From Flavobacteriia bacterium (lineage in GTDB: Bacteria; Bacteroidota; Bacteroidia; Flavobacteriales_D; Crocinitomicaceae), in NCBI GenBank assembly GCA_009924735.1, contig RFQZ01000009.1, forward strand, positions 1 to 64,000: a DNA stretch of 64,000 bases, given 5' to 3'. The notes under the pieces are model-generated. The model saw nothing but the letters and a program-made list of their open reading frames with translations, had not been told where the DNA came from and ran no database searches. Below are positions 42,959-52,827 of the stretch, piece by piece. The position numbers and the translations under genes were made by a program. Numbering within the stretch: position 1 is the first letter of the stretch; each line of letters begins with the position of its first letter.

Positions 42959-44344
42959 ATGAAATTTACAACGGACCAGATTCGCGCTTTGGAGTTATTT
43001 AAAACGTTTCATTTGGATGAAAATACCAAGAAATGTTTAATTCTTCAAGGGTATGCTGGGACAGGGAAGACCACATTGATTTCCTACATTGTGCAGTATT
43101 TTCAGCGTGAAAAGAAAAAGGTTCGTCTGATGGCACCCACGGGTAGGGCAGCAAAAGTCATGTCCAATTATGCCCAATTTCCTGCGTCAACCATTCACAA
43201 ACAAATCTATTTTGTAGGAAATGAATTTGGCGGTGGGGGCTTGGTTAAGGCAAAAAACATGTACAAGGACACCTTGTTTATCGTGGACGAATCTTCAATG
43301 ATTGGTGCTGAGGAAAGTACTTCTGAGTTTAATTTACTCGAAGATCTTATGAATTTTGTTTTCACTGGGGATGGATGTTATTTGATGTTGGTGGGTGACC
43401 CAGGACAGCTACCGCCCGTGGGACAGGAGGATTCTCCTGCCTTGCAAGAAGCTTATCTGAATCACCATTTTCCAAGCATACAAGTTTATTTTCACCGTTT
43501 GACGCAAGTGGTTCGACAGGCTGAGGCCTCGCAAATCACTTTAAACGCTACGTATATTCGGAATTTAACCAACTACCAAACGCCTTACTTTATTGAGACC
43601 GGAAAGGAAGTCAAACGGATTCAAGGAGGTGAATTATTAGAATGCATGGAAGTCGAATTAAGTCACGGTTCAGATTCCTTTATCATTTTAACCATGTCAA
43701 ATAAACGCGCAAATCTTTGGAATCAACAGATTCGAAACCGTTTGTTTTTGTATGAAGAGGAACTTGTCCGAGGCGAAGATTTGATGGTCGTAAAAAATAA
43801 CTATCACTGGGCGGCCGAAACGAAAATGGGGTTCATTGCCAATGGCGAAATCGTTCGGGTCGTCAAAGTGATTCGTCACGAGCATCTGTACGAAATGGAT
43901 TTCATCCGCGCAAGAATTGCGTTTCAGCATGAAGATGGACTGGAATTGGATGTGATTTTATTTAAGGATGCCCTGCTAACAGATGCACCTTCCATAGATC
44001 GCAATGTGCTGAAGAAGTTGTTTTATGAGATTGAGAAAGATTTTTTACATGAGAAAAGCAAAAAGAAACGGTACCAACAAATTTTAAAAAGTCCTTATTT
44101 TAATGCCCTTCAGGTGAAGTACGCGCAGGCTGTTACCGCACATAAATCGCAAGGGGGCCAATGGGAAAGTGTATTTGTTGATTATGGTTTTATTCCTGAG
44201 AACATGGACAAGGCAGGGTATTTAAGATGGCTTTACACCTGTATAACCCGAGCGAAGAAAAGATTGTACTTGATCAATTTTCCTGCGGATTTCTTCCTTA
44301 ATACTTTTGTTTTGGGAGTTTTACTTCTTTGTCACCCACTTTGA
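42959..44344 (+). CDS. ATP-dependent RecD-like/UvrD-family helicase
   Basis: Walker A GYAGTGKTTLISYIV; MAPTGRAAKVM; DESSMIG; LVGDPGQLPPV; AVTAHKSQGGQWESVFVD; YTCITRAKKRLYLI. Confidence 0.93.
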   Translation: MKFTTDQIRALELFKTFHLDENTKKCLILQGYAGTGKTTLISYIVQYFQREKKKVRLMAPTGRAAKVMSNYAQFPASTIHKQIYFVGNEFGGGGLVKAKNMYKDTLFIVDESSMIGAEESTSEFNLLEDLMNFVFTGDGCYLMLVGDPGQLPPVGQEDSPALQEAYLNHHFPSIQVYFHRLTQVVRQAEASQITLNATYIRNLTNYQTPYFIETGKEVKRIQGGELLECMEVELSHGSDSFIILTMSNKRANLWNQQIRNRLFLYEEELVRGEDLMVVKNNYHWAAETKMGFIANGEIVRVVKVIRHEHLYEMDFIRARIAFQHEDGLELDVILFKDALLTDAPSIDRNVLKKLFYEIEKDFLHEKSKKKRYQQILKSPYFNALQVKYAQAVTAHKSQGGQWESVFVDYGFIPENMDKAGYLRWLYTCITRAKKRLYLINFPADFFLNTFVLGVLLLCHPL

Positions 44345-46568
44345 TTTTTGCTTTTTGGAAGGCTAAATCCAATGTATCAATGAACTTTTTAGCCTCCGTG
44401 GTATTCAAATACTTTGGCGCTGCCTTGGTGAGTTCTTTCTTCAGTTGTAGTAAAATGGTACGGGTTCTTAATGCCGACAGCAATTCATTTTTTGTAATCC
44501 CATTTTCAGTCGTAAACGCTTCCGTCTCAAATTCTTCAGAAACAAGATTGGATTTCACTGGATCCGTTGCGCTGTTGATTTGAATTTGCATCGAACGGTT
44601 CATTTTTATGTACAAAGCCGATTGACGTAAAGATTTGTATTCAGCGCTTTCGCGCGCTTTTTGTCGCGCCTCTTGGTTTTCTCCCGGGTAAGAAGATTGT
44701 TCTGATTGCTCTGGGTCCCTGATCAACACGCTGTCAACCCATTTTCCAACCCCAAAGCCAGCTAAGTTAAGTTCAAAAGCATAAGGCGTCTTTTTAAATT
44801 CAGCGAAAATTTGCTTTAGGAAAGAGGTGTCTTTGGTTACAAAAAGTTCGTTTTTGTATTGAAAATCATCCGATTTAAAAACATCTTGAAAGGTCAGTTC
44901 AAAATCTGCATCATAAAAGGGAACTGCGTCGACATAAGATAGGTGCAACATGATTTCATCAGCGCTTTTTCCCTCAAAATCTTCAGGTATTGAAAGCAGT
45001 TTCACTTGAAAAAAATCTTCGGTCGAAGAGGGAGGAAAGGTGAAGTCTTGGGTATAAATATCGAAGGTAGCTCCGTCAATAAAAGTATAAAGTCCGTCCT
45101 TCTCTGTAAACGGGCACCAATTTTTCCCTAACAATGATTCGTAGTAATGGTAGATTTTATCTCTGTGGGTATAGTCTTCCGCCACCAAGGAACGCTCGTC
45201 AATTAAATCTTGCAGTTCCACATTGGTATCATCGAACAATCCGTACAAGTCTACCAAATCCCATTGGTGTTTGTTCTTGGCTTTCTTTTGCGCTTTTGTT
45301 GTGGTTTTAAGCACCAAGGTTTGATCTTGTGCTTTCTTCCGTTTGCGCATCTCTCGATTCGTCTTGTTCTTGGTTTTGTAATCTTGTTTGTAAAGCTCAC
45401 CAAGGTCTCCTTCCTTTTGGTTGATTATGGTTTCAATTTCCCCTAGTTGTTTATAGGCTGCGTTGATTCTGTCGTTGTATCCTCCTTTTCCTTCAATTTG
45501 CATGCGAAGGTTTTTATAGGTGATGTCATTCAAATCGTTAAGGACTTTCATGAAAGTATTTCCTTTTGAAAAGGTGGAGTCTGGTGTTAAAAATCTCGTG
45601 GTTTGGGATCCAAAGAGGGGGTATTGGTAAGGCCCCTTTTCAATAATTACGGTGGTTTGGTTCGAACTGTTGTATCCCCAAATGTCAAAGTGAAGTTGCG
45701 TCTGTTTGTCGTTACCCACCGTTTTGAAATCGCTTACGATGATGCGTTTCGATTTCAATTCATTTTTCTTTGTCCCAACAATTTCCATCGTGTAAGGAAA
45801 CAATCCAATGGCTTTTGGCAATCCTTTGTTCCATTCTCCATTTTCATCTTTGTCTCGCTCCTCCATCATTCCGCCGGTATAACTTCCGTCTCCGGCAGCA
45901 ATCAACATGCTTTCGAAGTGTTTGGATTCGCCGCCGAGGACGTGAAATAATTTAAGGGTACGGTCGTAAATTGTCTGGTTGATTGCTTTGTGCTGGGCAT
46001 CTAAAATTGCTTTTAAATCCTGGGGTTTGGTAATGCCCAGTCGTTGCATTTCAAAAATACGGTCATTCAAAGAGAAGTTGGTGTGAAGCAATGGGCTTTC
46101 AACGGGATCTAAAAAAGCTTCGTAGTATTTGCCTCGAAGAAATTCATTTGGAACCGTGTTGAAAACAATCGAAAAATATTGGTCCAATAAAGGCAAGGCA
46201 GAGGTCTCTTCGCCCTTTGAATAGCGTTGAATCTGGCGACACATCTCTTGTATGGCCGTTTTGTTACTTACCTCAACCAACACGCCTTTTGGACATTTTG
46301 CCATCTCATCGGTTCGGATGACAAGGTATTGTGGGTTATTGATTAGAATTTTCTCAATCGAGTCGTAATTGATCGTTTTGTCCGGAAGGTAAACCAACGG
46401 TCCTTTGTATTCGAAAGCCTTGCCGATGTTTCGCTCCAAAATGGGACTCTTGCGTACAACGTGGAAAAGATACGCGCGAATGTCAGGCGTGATGTCTTGG
46501 TTTAGCTGGGCAACAAACGAAAACGTAATGAATTGAACAAGAACGAAAATTGCGAATCTAAACGCCAC
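44298..46568 (-). CDS. Hypothetical secreted protein (756 aa)
   Basis: Signal-peptide-like N-terminus MAFRFAIFVLVQFITFSFVAQ; no family recognised. Confidence 0.75.
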   Translation of the reverse strand: MAFRFAIFVLVQFITFSFVAQLNQDITPDIRAYLFHVVRKSPILERNIGKAFEYKGPLVYLPDKTINYDSIEKILINNPQYLVIRTDEMAKCPKGVLVEVSNKTAIQEMCRQIQRYSKGEETSALPLLDQYFSIVFNTVPNEFLRGKYYEAFLDPVESPLLHTNFSLNDRIFEMQRLGITKPQDLKAILDAQHKAINQTIYDRTLKLFHVLGGESKHFESMLIAAGDGSYTGGMMEERDKDENGEWNKGLPKAIGLFPYTMEIVGTKKNELKSKRIIVSDFKTVGNDKQTQLHFDIWGYNSSNQTTVIIEKGPYQYPLFGSQTTRFLTPDSTFSKGNTFMKVLNDLNDITYKNLRMQIEGKGGYNDRINAAYKQLGEIETIINQKEGDLGELYKQDYKTKNKTNREMRKRKKAQDQTLVLKTTTKAQKKAKNKHQWDLVDLYGLFDDTNVELQDLIDERSLVAEDYTHRDKIYHYYESLLGKNWCPFTEKDGLYTFIDGATFDIYTQDFTFPPSSTEDFFQVKLLSIPEDFEGKSADEIMLHLSYVDAVPFYDADFELTFQDVFKSDDFQYKNELFVTKDTSFLKQIFAEFKKTPYAFELNLAGFGVGKWVDSVLIRDPEQSEQSSYPGENQEARQKARESAEYKSLRQSALYIKMNRSMQIQINSATDPVKSNLVSEEFETEAFTTENGITKNELLSALRTRTILLQLKKELTKAAPKYLNTTEAKKFIDTLDLAFQKAKIKVGDKEVKLPKQKY

Positions 46569-46571
46569 AAG

Positions 46572-47579
46572 TTAGTTTTTTACAAAGGAGAATACTTGTT
46601 GGTCCATTTGCAAAAAGTAAACTCCGTTCTCTAAATTGGTTACGTCAAGGGACTCAGTGTATACGCCGCTTGCAACGGTAGCACCAAGGGGATTGATGAT
46701 GTTAAAAGAATGTCCTAAGGCTTCGCTGCTTAAAGATAAGGTCGCGTTGGTAGGATTTGGGTAGAGTTTAAGGTTGGTTAATTTAACATCTTCCAATCCT
46801 ACAAAAGTGGTTGGCATGTCCTTACTTAAAACCAAAGTACTTTGATTTGTGAAAATTGCAGAGTTGACATCCACAGCGAGGACAACGAAAATAGGTAAGT
46901 TGGAAAGTGTTAAATCATAATATTCAAAAGCTTCTCTTACAAATGCAACAGGGGTACCGAAAACCAATGCAGTAGCAGAGTCTTTTAAATGGTAACGCAA
47001 AACATTGTTGTAGGTATTGTTGCCAGGTAGAAGCAAAGTCCCTTTACCGTCGAAAGTGGCAAAACTGGTTCCTGTAGCAGGTACAATTCCTGTAGCAGTA
47101 CTGTTGACATCACCAGAAAATTGGTCGGAAACTGAATTAGAATAAGCAAAAGGGTAGCTCATGATGTTTTCTTGGTTTGTTGTCCAACTTGCGATAACGG
47201 CGCCAAGGCTTACTTCGTTGAATACAAATCCTTGAGAAATACGTCCGACCGCGTTTGAGCTGAAAAATGTTTGAAAAGTGCCTCCTACGTCATACATCTT
47301 TGTAGCACCTGGAAAAGAAGCGAAATTAACATCCAAAGAAGCGTCTTTTACTTCAATGTCTTTGGTTACCCCAAATATTCCTGCCAACTGGCTGTAATCC
47401 CAAGTGACATTGTTTCCAACAACATTTGCATAATGGTTTGCATTTGAATCACATAAGTGTAAGGAAGCAAGGGCACCAATTGCAGGCTCATTGCTTTGGT
47501 CGAATACCTGTGCAGAATTAAAAATCGGTAAAAAAGCGAGAAGTAGTAAAGCTGTTTTCATGGTAATTGTTTTCTTCAA
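46572..47579 (-). CDS. Secreted protein with T9SS type A sorting domain
   Basis: C-terminus LKLYPNPTNATLSLSSEALGHSFNIINPLGATVASGVY...LDVTNLENGVYFLQMDQQVFSFVKN. Confidence 0.9.
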   Translation of the reverse strand: MKKTITMKTALLLLAFLPIFNSAQVFDQSNEPAIGALASLHLCDSNANHYANVVGNNVTWDYSQLAGIFGVTKDIEVKDASLDVNFASFPGATKMYDVGGTFQTFFSSNAVGRISQGFVFNEVSLGAVIASWTTNQENIMSYPFAYSNSVSDQFSGDVNSTATGIVPATGTSFATFDGKGTLLLPGNNTYNNVLRYHLKDSATALVFGTPVAFVREAFEYYDLTLSNLPIFVVLAVDVNSAIFTNQSTLVLSKDMPTTFVGLEDVKLTNLKLYPNPTNATLSLSSEALGHSFNIINPLGATVASGVYTESLDVTNLENGVYFLQMDQQVFSFVKN

Positions 47580-47609
47580 ATTTATAGATTTTTTGTTGTT
47601 TTTGAGAAA

Positions 47610-49337
47610 TTATTTTGCTGTTTCCCAACCAAAACTTTCCCTGTTGCGAATGATTTTTGGCGAAAGGTCTTCAGCCGAATACATCAATTTGTAATTTGTG
47701 TTGAAAGTCCTTTGGACTTCGGGAAGGATAACGTTCATTAAATTTCCGTTGCGGGAAATGAGCATGTTTTTCTCCTCCGAAGCAAAAAACCTTAACCATT
47801 CTTCAATGTCTCCTTGAATTTCTTTTTGGTTGATGCCAATGATTACATCGTTTTCTGAGAGTCCACCCATTTCACTTGGGCTTCCCAAGGCAATGGATTG
47901 CACCACAATTTTACCCCTTATTTGTTGGGTTTTTAATCCCAACTTGGAAACGCTGTAGGCAGGATTCTCTTGGGTATTCATTTCAATGCCATAGTACGCC
48001 AACGCATTTGAAAGTATGGATTCGAATCCTTGGTTTCCATGAATGTAATCCTTGAAAAATGCATCAAAAGGTTCGCCGCTGTTTTCGTGTAAAATCCTCA
48101 AAAAGTCTTCTTCTTTGTACCCAATGTTTTGCATTCCAAAATCAACGTACAAACGATTCATCACTGTTTGAAGGCTAAAATGATTGTTGGTACATTCCCT
48201 GATTTTGGTATCGATGACGAGTGCCAACAAGGCTCCTTCATTGTAAATCGAAACTTTTCTACCCGGTGTTCCCTTGACATACCCGTCTACCCATGTATCA
48301 ACCGATGCTTCTGCCACTGAGGTGTGGAACCTTGCAGGATTGTCAAAATGCGATTGGATTTGGGATTCCAAGATGGAAAGGTATTTTTTGGCATCCACTA
48401 ACTTGGAACGAAGCAAATGATAATCTCCCATGAAAGTGGTGATTCCTTCGTAGATGTAGCCTGTTTCCGCATAATTTAATGCCTGAAATCGATACGGCAA
48501 CATCTCTGCAGGACGAATGGTTTTTACATTCCAAACATGGTACAATTCATGGGATGCGATGCTAAGCAATTCTGTATAACTTTCCGTCATCCATTTGGAC
48601 ACAGGCCCCAAAACAATCACAGTGCTGTTGAGGTGCTCAACGCCGTGATGATAGGGTAGGTTTACAGCCAATAGAATGAAGTAATATTTTTTTGTTGGAA
48701 TGTCACCGAAGGCAAAAAGCTGAGATTCTGTAAATTTTTTAAAGTCAACCATTACCTTCTCGATGTCTAAAAGGTCTTGTTGGTTGTGAAGCACATGAAA
48801 TTGGGTGTCTTCAACTTTGTAGGATCCTTCCAATAAAGTAGGAGAAGCGATAAATGGGGTGTCAAACAGCGTTTCTAAATCCTTGCAGCTGTATTGGTTA
48901 TTTGCGATTCCTTCTGCACCTCCTAACCTCCAAGTGCTTGGCAAATGAAACGTGATGTCTGCTTGTGTTTGGAAATGCGTCGGATTGTAAATCAAGGCAT
49001 TAACAGGATTGAGTAGCATCATTTGGGAATCAACGTAGGTATTTCCTGCGGTGAGGTCCTTGGCATAATACAAATACTCCACGATAAGATAAGTGTGACC
49101 GATTGTATCGATTTCCCAGGTGTTTTTTTCGGTTTTGCGAACCGTTAACTTTTGATGGTCAGGCGAAAAAGCCTTAAGGCTGGAAATGTTTTTAGCGAAA
49201 TTCCCTTCTTCGTATCTTCCGGGACGCCAAGCGGCAATGTGCAAGGTTGTATCCCCCGTATTCAATGGGATGCGGGCTTCTATTTTTAGAAAATTTCTCG
49301 CGTGATTGCTTAGGGAAATGGAATATTGATGGGTCAT
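47610..49337 (-). CDS. M61 family glycyl aminopeptidase-like protease with PDZ domain
   Basis: Zinc motif SHELYHVWNVKTIRP, GITTFMGDY, C-terminal PDZ-like SLGSPSEMGGLSENDVIIGINQKEI. Confidence 0.93.
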   Translation of the reverse strand: MTHQYSISLSNHARNFLKIEARIPLNTGDTTLHIAAWRPGRYEEGNFAKNISSLKAFSPDHQKLTVRKTEKNTWEIDTIGHTYLIVEYLYYAKDLTAGNTYVDSQMMLLNPVNALIYNPTHFQTQADITFHLPSTWRLGGAEGIANNQYSCKDLETLFDTPFIASPTLLEGSYKVEDTQFHVLHNQQDLLDIEKVMVDFKKFTESQLFAFGDIPTKKYYFILLAVNLPYHHGVEHLNSTVIVLGPVSKWMTESYTELLSIASHELYHVWNVKTIRPAEMLPYRFQALNYAETGYIYEGITTFMGDYHLLRSKLVDAKKYLSILESQIQSHFDNPARFHTSVAEASVDTWVDGYVKGTPGRKVSIYNEGALLALVIDTKIRECTNNHFSLQTVMNRLYVDFGMQNIGYKEEDFLRILHENSGEPFDAFFKDYIHGNQGFESILSNALAYYGIEMNTQENPAYSVSKLGLKTQQIRGKIVVQSIALGSPSEMGGLSENDVIIGINQKEIQGDIEEWLRFFASEEKNMLISRNGNLMNVILPEVQRTFNTNYKLMYSAEDLSPKIIRNRESFGWETAK

Positions 49338-50956
49338 GCGTACATTTCCTGCTGAAGCGTTATGATTTTTGGATCCTTGATGTATGCGTCAAAAGGCATC
49401 ATTTTATCGATGAGTCCTTTCGGGGTTAATTCAATGATTCTGTTGGAAACCGTATTCACCAATTCTTGGTCATGTGATGTAAAAATCAAGGTTCCTTGAA
49501 AGTCTTTCATGGCATTGTTAAGTGCCGTAATGGATTCCAAATCTAGGTGATTGGTAGGTTCATCCATCATAAGGAAGTTTGCTTTCGCAAGCATCATTTT
49601 TGAAAGCATACAACGTACTTTTTCCCCTCCGGATAATACATTTGAAGTTTTCATTGCTTCCTCACCTGTAAAAAGCATTCGTCCCAAAAAGGTTCGTAAA
49701 TAGACTTCTTCTCTTTCCTCGTCTGTATCGGCATAATTTCGAAGCCAATCTATCAATGGAGTTTTATCAGAAAAGTAATGGTGGTTGTCATTGGGTAAGT
49801 AGGCAGTGGAAATGGTCGTTCCGAAAATGAATTCCCCAGTATCTGGCTTGATTTCTTTGTTTAGTATTTGGTAAAATTGAGACAGCGCGACAGAATTTTT
49901 AGATATGAGCGCAATTCGATCTCCTTTGTTCACTGTGAAATTGGCATCTTTAAAGAGCATTTTCCCATCGTGTGATTTGGAAAGGTTTTCAATTTGTAGG
50001 ATTTGATTTCCTGCATCTCTGTCTTGGTGAAACGTAATGCCAGGATATCTCCTTGAAGAAGGTTTGATTTCTTCTAAATCCAAGTTATCCAACATTTTAC
50101 GTCTACTGGTTGCTTGTTTAGATTTAGCTGCATTGGCAGAGAACCTTGAGATAAAATCCATGAGCTCCTTCTTTTTCTCTTCAGCTTTTTTGTTTTTATC
50201 AGAGCGTTGACGGGTTGCGAGTTGCGAGCTTTCGTACCAGAAGGAGTAATTTCCTGTAAACAAATTGATTTTACTGAAATCGATGTCGCAAATGTGGGTG
50301 CAAACGGTATCCAAAAAGTGCCTGTCATGCGAAACAACAATCACCGTGTTTTTGAAGTCTAATAGAAAATCTTCGAGCCAAGTAATGGTGTTTAAATCCA
50401 AGTCATTGGTTGGCTCATCGAGGATCAATACATCTGGATTGCCAAAAAGGGCTTGTGCCAGCAATACCCGAACCTTTAATTCATTGGGTATTTCTTTCAT
50501 TTTTAGTTCGTGATTGCTTTCAAAAATACCGAGGTTGCTGAGTAGGGTGGCAGCATCTGTTTCGGCATTCCAGCCTTCCAAATCAGCAAATTCTGCTTCT
50601 AAGTCTGCAGTGCGCATTCCGTCCTTTTCCGTAAAATCTTCTTTGGAATACAACATGTCCTTCTCTTGCATGATTTCATACAGTCGGTGGTGGCCCATGA
50701 TTACCGTTTGAAGCACTGGGAACTCATCGAATTCAAAGTGATTTTGTCGCAAAAACGCAATCCTCTTGCCTGGTTCTAACTCAATTCTTCCGGTCGTTGG
50801 ATCTTGTTCTCCAATTAAAATTTTAAGAAAGGTAGATTTTCCTGCACCATTGGCGCCGATGACACCGTAGCAATTTCCTTGAACAAACTTTGCGTTGACT
50901 TCATCGAATAATATTCTTTTGCCAAATTGTAAGGAGAGATTTTGAACCGATAACAT
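49334..50956 (-). CDS. ABC-F family ATPase (YbiT-like)
   Basis: Two ABC cassettes: GANGAGKSTFLKI, LDEPTNDLDL, LSGGEKVRCMLSKMML, MDEPTNHLDLESI. Confidence 0.95.
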   Translation of the reverse strand: MLSVQNLSLQFGKRILFDEVNAKFVQGNCYGVIGANGAGKSTFLKILIGEQDPTTGRIELEPGKRIAFLRQNHFEFDEFPVLQTVIMGHHRLYEIMQEKDMLYSKEDFTEKDGMRTADLEAEFADLEGWNAETDAATLLSNLGIFESNHELKMKEIPNELKVRVLLAQALFGNPDVLILDEPTNDLDLNTITWLEDFLLDFKNTVIVVSHDRHFLDTVCTHICDIDFSKINLFTGNYSFWYESSQLATRQRSDKNKKAEEKKKELMDFISRFSANAAKSKQATSRRKMLDNLDLEEIKPSSRRYPGITFHQDRDAGNQILQIENLSKSHDGKMLFKDANFTVNKGDRIALISKNSVALSQFYQILNKEIKPDTGEFIFGTTISTAYLPNDNHHYFSDKTPLIDWLRNYADTDEEREEVYLRTFLGRMLFTGEEAMKTSNVLSGGEKVRCMLSKMMLAKANFLMMDEPTNHLDLESITALNNAMKDFQGTLIFTSHDQELVNTVSNRIIELTPKGLIDKMMPFDAYIKDPKIITLQQEMYA

Positions 50957-50972
50957 GATGTAATTTTTTTTG

Positions 50973-50980
50973 CAAAGATA
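50973..50980 (-). promoter_or_regulatory. TATCTTTG -7 box upstream of the ABC-F gene
   Basis: CAAAGATA on + strand; matches Bacteroidota TAnnTTTG, 17 nt from the start codon. Confidence 0.45.
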
Positions 50981-51000
50981 AAGAGATTAATTCTCTTGCC

Positions 51001-51555
51001 CTATTTTTCACATGTGTATACGAACGCGGGAGGGAAGTTCAGCGCTGTATAATCAACTTTTACATCGGAAAAAATTTGCTTCATCGCTCCTTTGGATTGC
51101 AGGGAATATTGGAATTGGACAAATTTCCCTTTGTTTTTCAAGCAACCATGAGCTGTTTGTAGGATTTCGTCTCTCAAGGTTAATGGGAAAAATGCAAGGG
51201 GTAAGGAAGAAACTACGCAATCTGCTTTGGATAATCCCCTTTTGCTCAGTATTTCCCCTAAGTCTAAGGCAGAACCTTGAATGACTTCAATTTGTGGGTT
51301 GTTGAGTTTTTTGGATATTTCTTCACAGAAAATAGGGTTGAGTTCAATTAGAATGATTTTTGTCGTTGGGTTTATTCTACGTTGCATTGCTTCAGTGAAA
51401 ACACCCGTTCCGGGACCAAATTCGACAATGAGGTCATAGGTTTCGATCTCCAAATTTCGAAGCATTTTCTTGGCTAAAAAACGTGAGCTGGGGGTAATCG
51501 AGCCCACCATTTTTGTTTTGCTAAAAAACTCTTTTAAAAAGGTGATTTTCCCCAC
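51001..51555 (-). CDS. Class I SAM-dependent methyltransferase (phospholipid N-methyltransferase / KsgA-like fold)
   Basis: GSITPSSRFLAKKMLRNL...DLIVEFGPGTGVFTEAM...IILIELNPIF...VVSSLPLAFFP. Confidence 0.8.
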   Translation of the reverse strand: MGKITFLKEFFSKTKMVGSITPSSRFLAKKMLRNLEIETYDLIVEFGPGTGVFTEAMQRRINPTTKIILIELNPIFCEEISKKLNNPQIEVIQGSALDLGEILSKRGLSKADCVVSSLPLAFFPLTLRDEILQTAHGCLKNKGKFVQFQYSLQSKGAMKQIFSDVKVDYTALNFPPAFVYTCEK

Positions 51556-52827
51556 TTAATTTTCTTTCAAAATGGATTGGTTGCCGTTGATGATACCATA
51601 AACTTGTCCTTTCAGTTCATTGTGGGTAAAAGGGTTTGTTTTGTTGAAGGACAAAAGTTCGTTCGGTTCAACTTTCCATAGCGAGTCCGGATTGTACAAT
51701 GTGATGTCTGCCATTGCTCCTTCAGCGATGGGGTGGAAAGGAATTTCAAAGGTTTCCCTGTTTCGTATGGAAAGCATTTCAACGACCTGGTCTGTATCCA
51801 ATCCTGTGAATGTATTCAAGGCTGAAAACATGGTTTGGAGTTGTGTGGACCCGAAGTTGGCTTGGTCAAATTCAATCTCTTTTTCATCCTCGTGCATCGG
51901 TCGGTGGTCGGATACAATGCCATCAAGGATTCGATTTTCCAGTCCACCAATTAATGCCAAGCGATCCTCTTCACTTCGTAAAACTGGAAGTACTTTGAAC
52001 TGGGTGTCAAAATCCAACACCGCGGTTTCGTTAAAGCAAAGGTTCATAACATTCACGTCGGCAGTGATGTTTACCCCTTCTTTTTTTGCTTGACCAATGA
52101 TTTCAACGGAATCCTTGCAGGAAATTCCTGTAATGTGAATAGGGCAGGAGGTGTATTTTGAAATGGCAATTGCCTTGTTGATTTCAATGGTTTCACCCAT
52201 GGATATGTCTCCTTTGAGTCCAGTGTATACAGAGGCTTCCCCGTCGTTGACAGAGGCGTCATTGGATACGTTTTTAGACCTCGGAAAGAATATGAGTTTA
52301 CCATTAAAATCTTTAATGTAAAGCGAAGCACGGTAAAGCATACCTTCATTCAAAGTTTCCAAATCATCAGAAAACCAGCGGCTTCCTGAATTAAACATGT
52401 CGAACATTTCAGCCAATTCTTTTCCCTCTTGTTTCTTGGTGATGGCGCCAATGGGATGGAGCGTAACTGCGTGACTTTCGGCGTGGCGAATCTTGTATTC
52501 AATCGCAGACTTTTTATCGGCAATGGGAGATTCTGATGAAAGCGCACCAATGTGGGTGAATCCACCCAAGGCTGCAGTGTCAAGTCCGTTGGTCAACGTT
52601 TCACGGTATTCAAACCCAGGGTCGAAAAAATTGGATTTGAAATCCACCCATCCTTGGGAGATGTGTAAATTCGGAAAGGATAAGTTAAGCGCATCTTTTT
52701 CCTCTATGCTCGGTGCTATTTTTTGGATGACCCCATTTTCAATAAATACATCCTGCGTGGTCGCATGAAAAGGCGATTTGGGATCTGTGATTCGAGCAGA
52801 TTTAAGAACAATTTTCATTATTTCCAA
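51556..52827 (-). CDS. Dihydroorotase-like amidohydrolase lacking the canonical N-terminal metal-ligand histidines
   Basis: Dihydroorotase-like architecture (GWVDFKSNFFDPGFEYRETLTNGLDTAALGGFTHI...; DGIVSDHRPMHEDEKEIEFDQANFGSTQLQT), but DxHxHxREPG reads DFKSNFFDPG. Confidence 0.85.
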   Translation of the reverse strand: MEIMKIVLKSARITDPKSPFHATTQDVFIENGVIQKIAPSIEEKDALNLSFPNLHISQGWVDFKSNFFDPGFEYRETLTNGLDTAALGGFTHIGALSSESPIADKKSAIEYKIRHAESHAVTLHPIGAITKKQEGKELAEMFDMFNSGSRWFSDDLETLNEGMLYRASLYIKDFNGKLIFFPRSKNVSNDASVNDGEASVYTGLKGDISMGETIEINKAIAISKYTSCPIHITGISCKDSVEIIGQAKKEGVNITADVNVMNLCFNETAVLDFDTQFKVLPVLRSEEDRLALIGGLENRILDGIVSDHRPMHEDEKEIEFDQANFGSTQLQTMFSALNTFTGLDTDQVVEMLSIRNRETFEIPFHPIAEGAMADITLYNPDSLWKVEPNELLSFNKTNPFTHNELKGQVYGIINGNQSILKEN

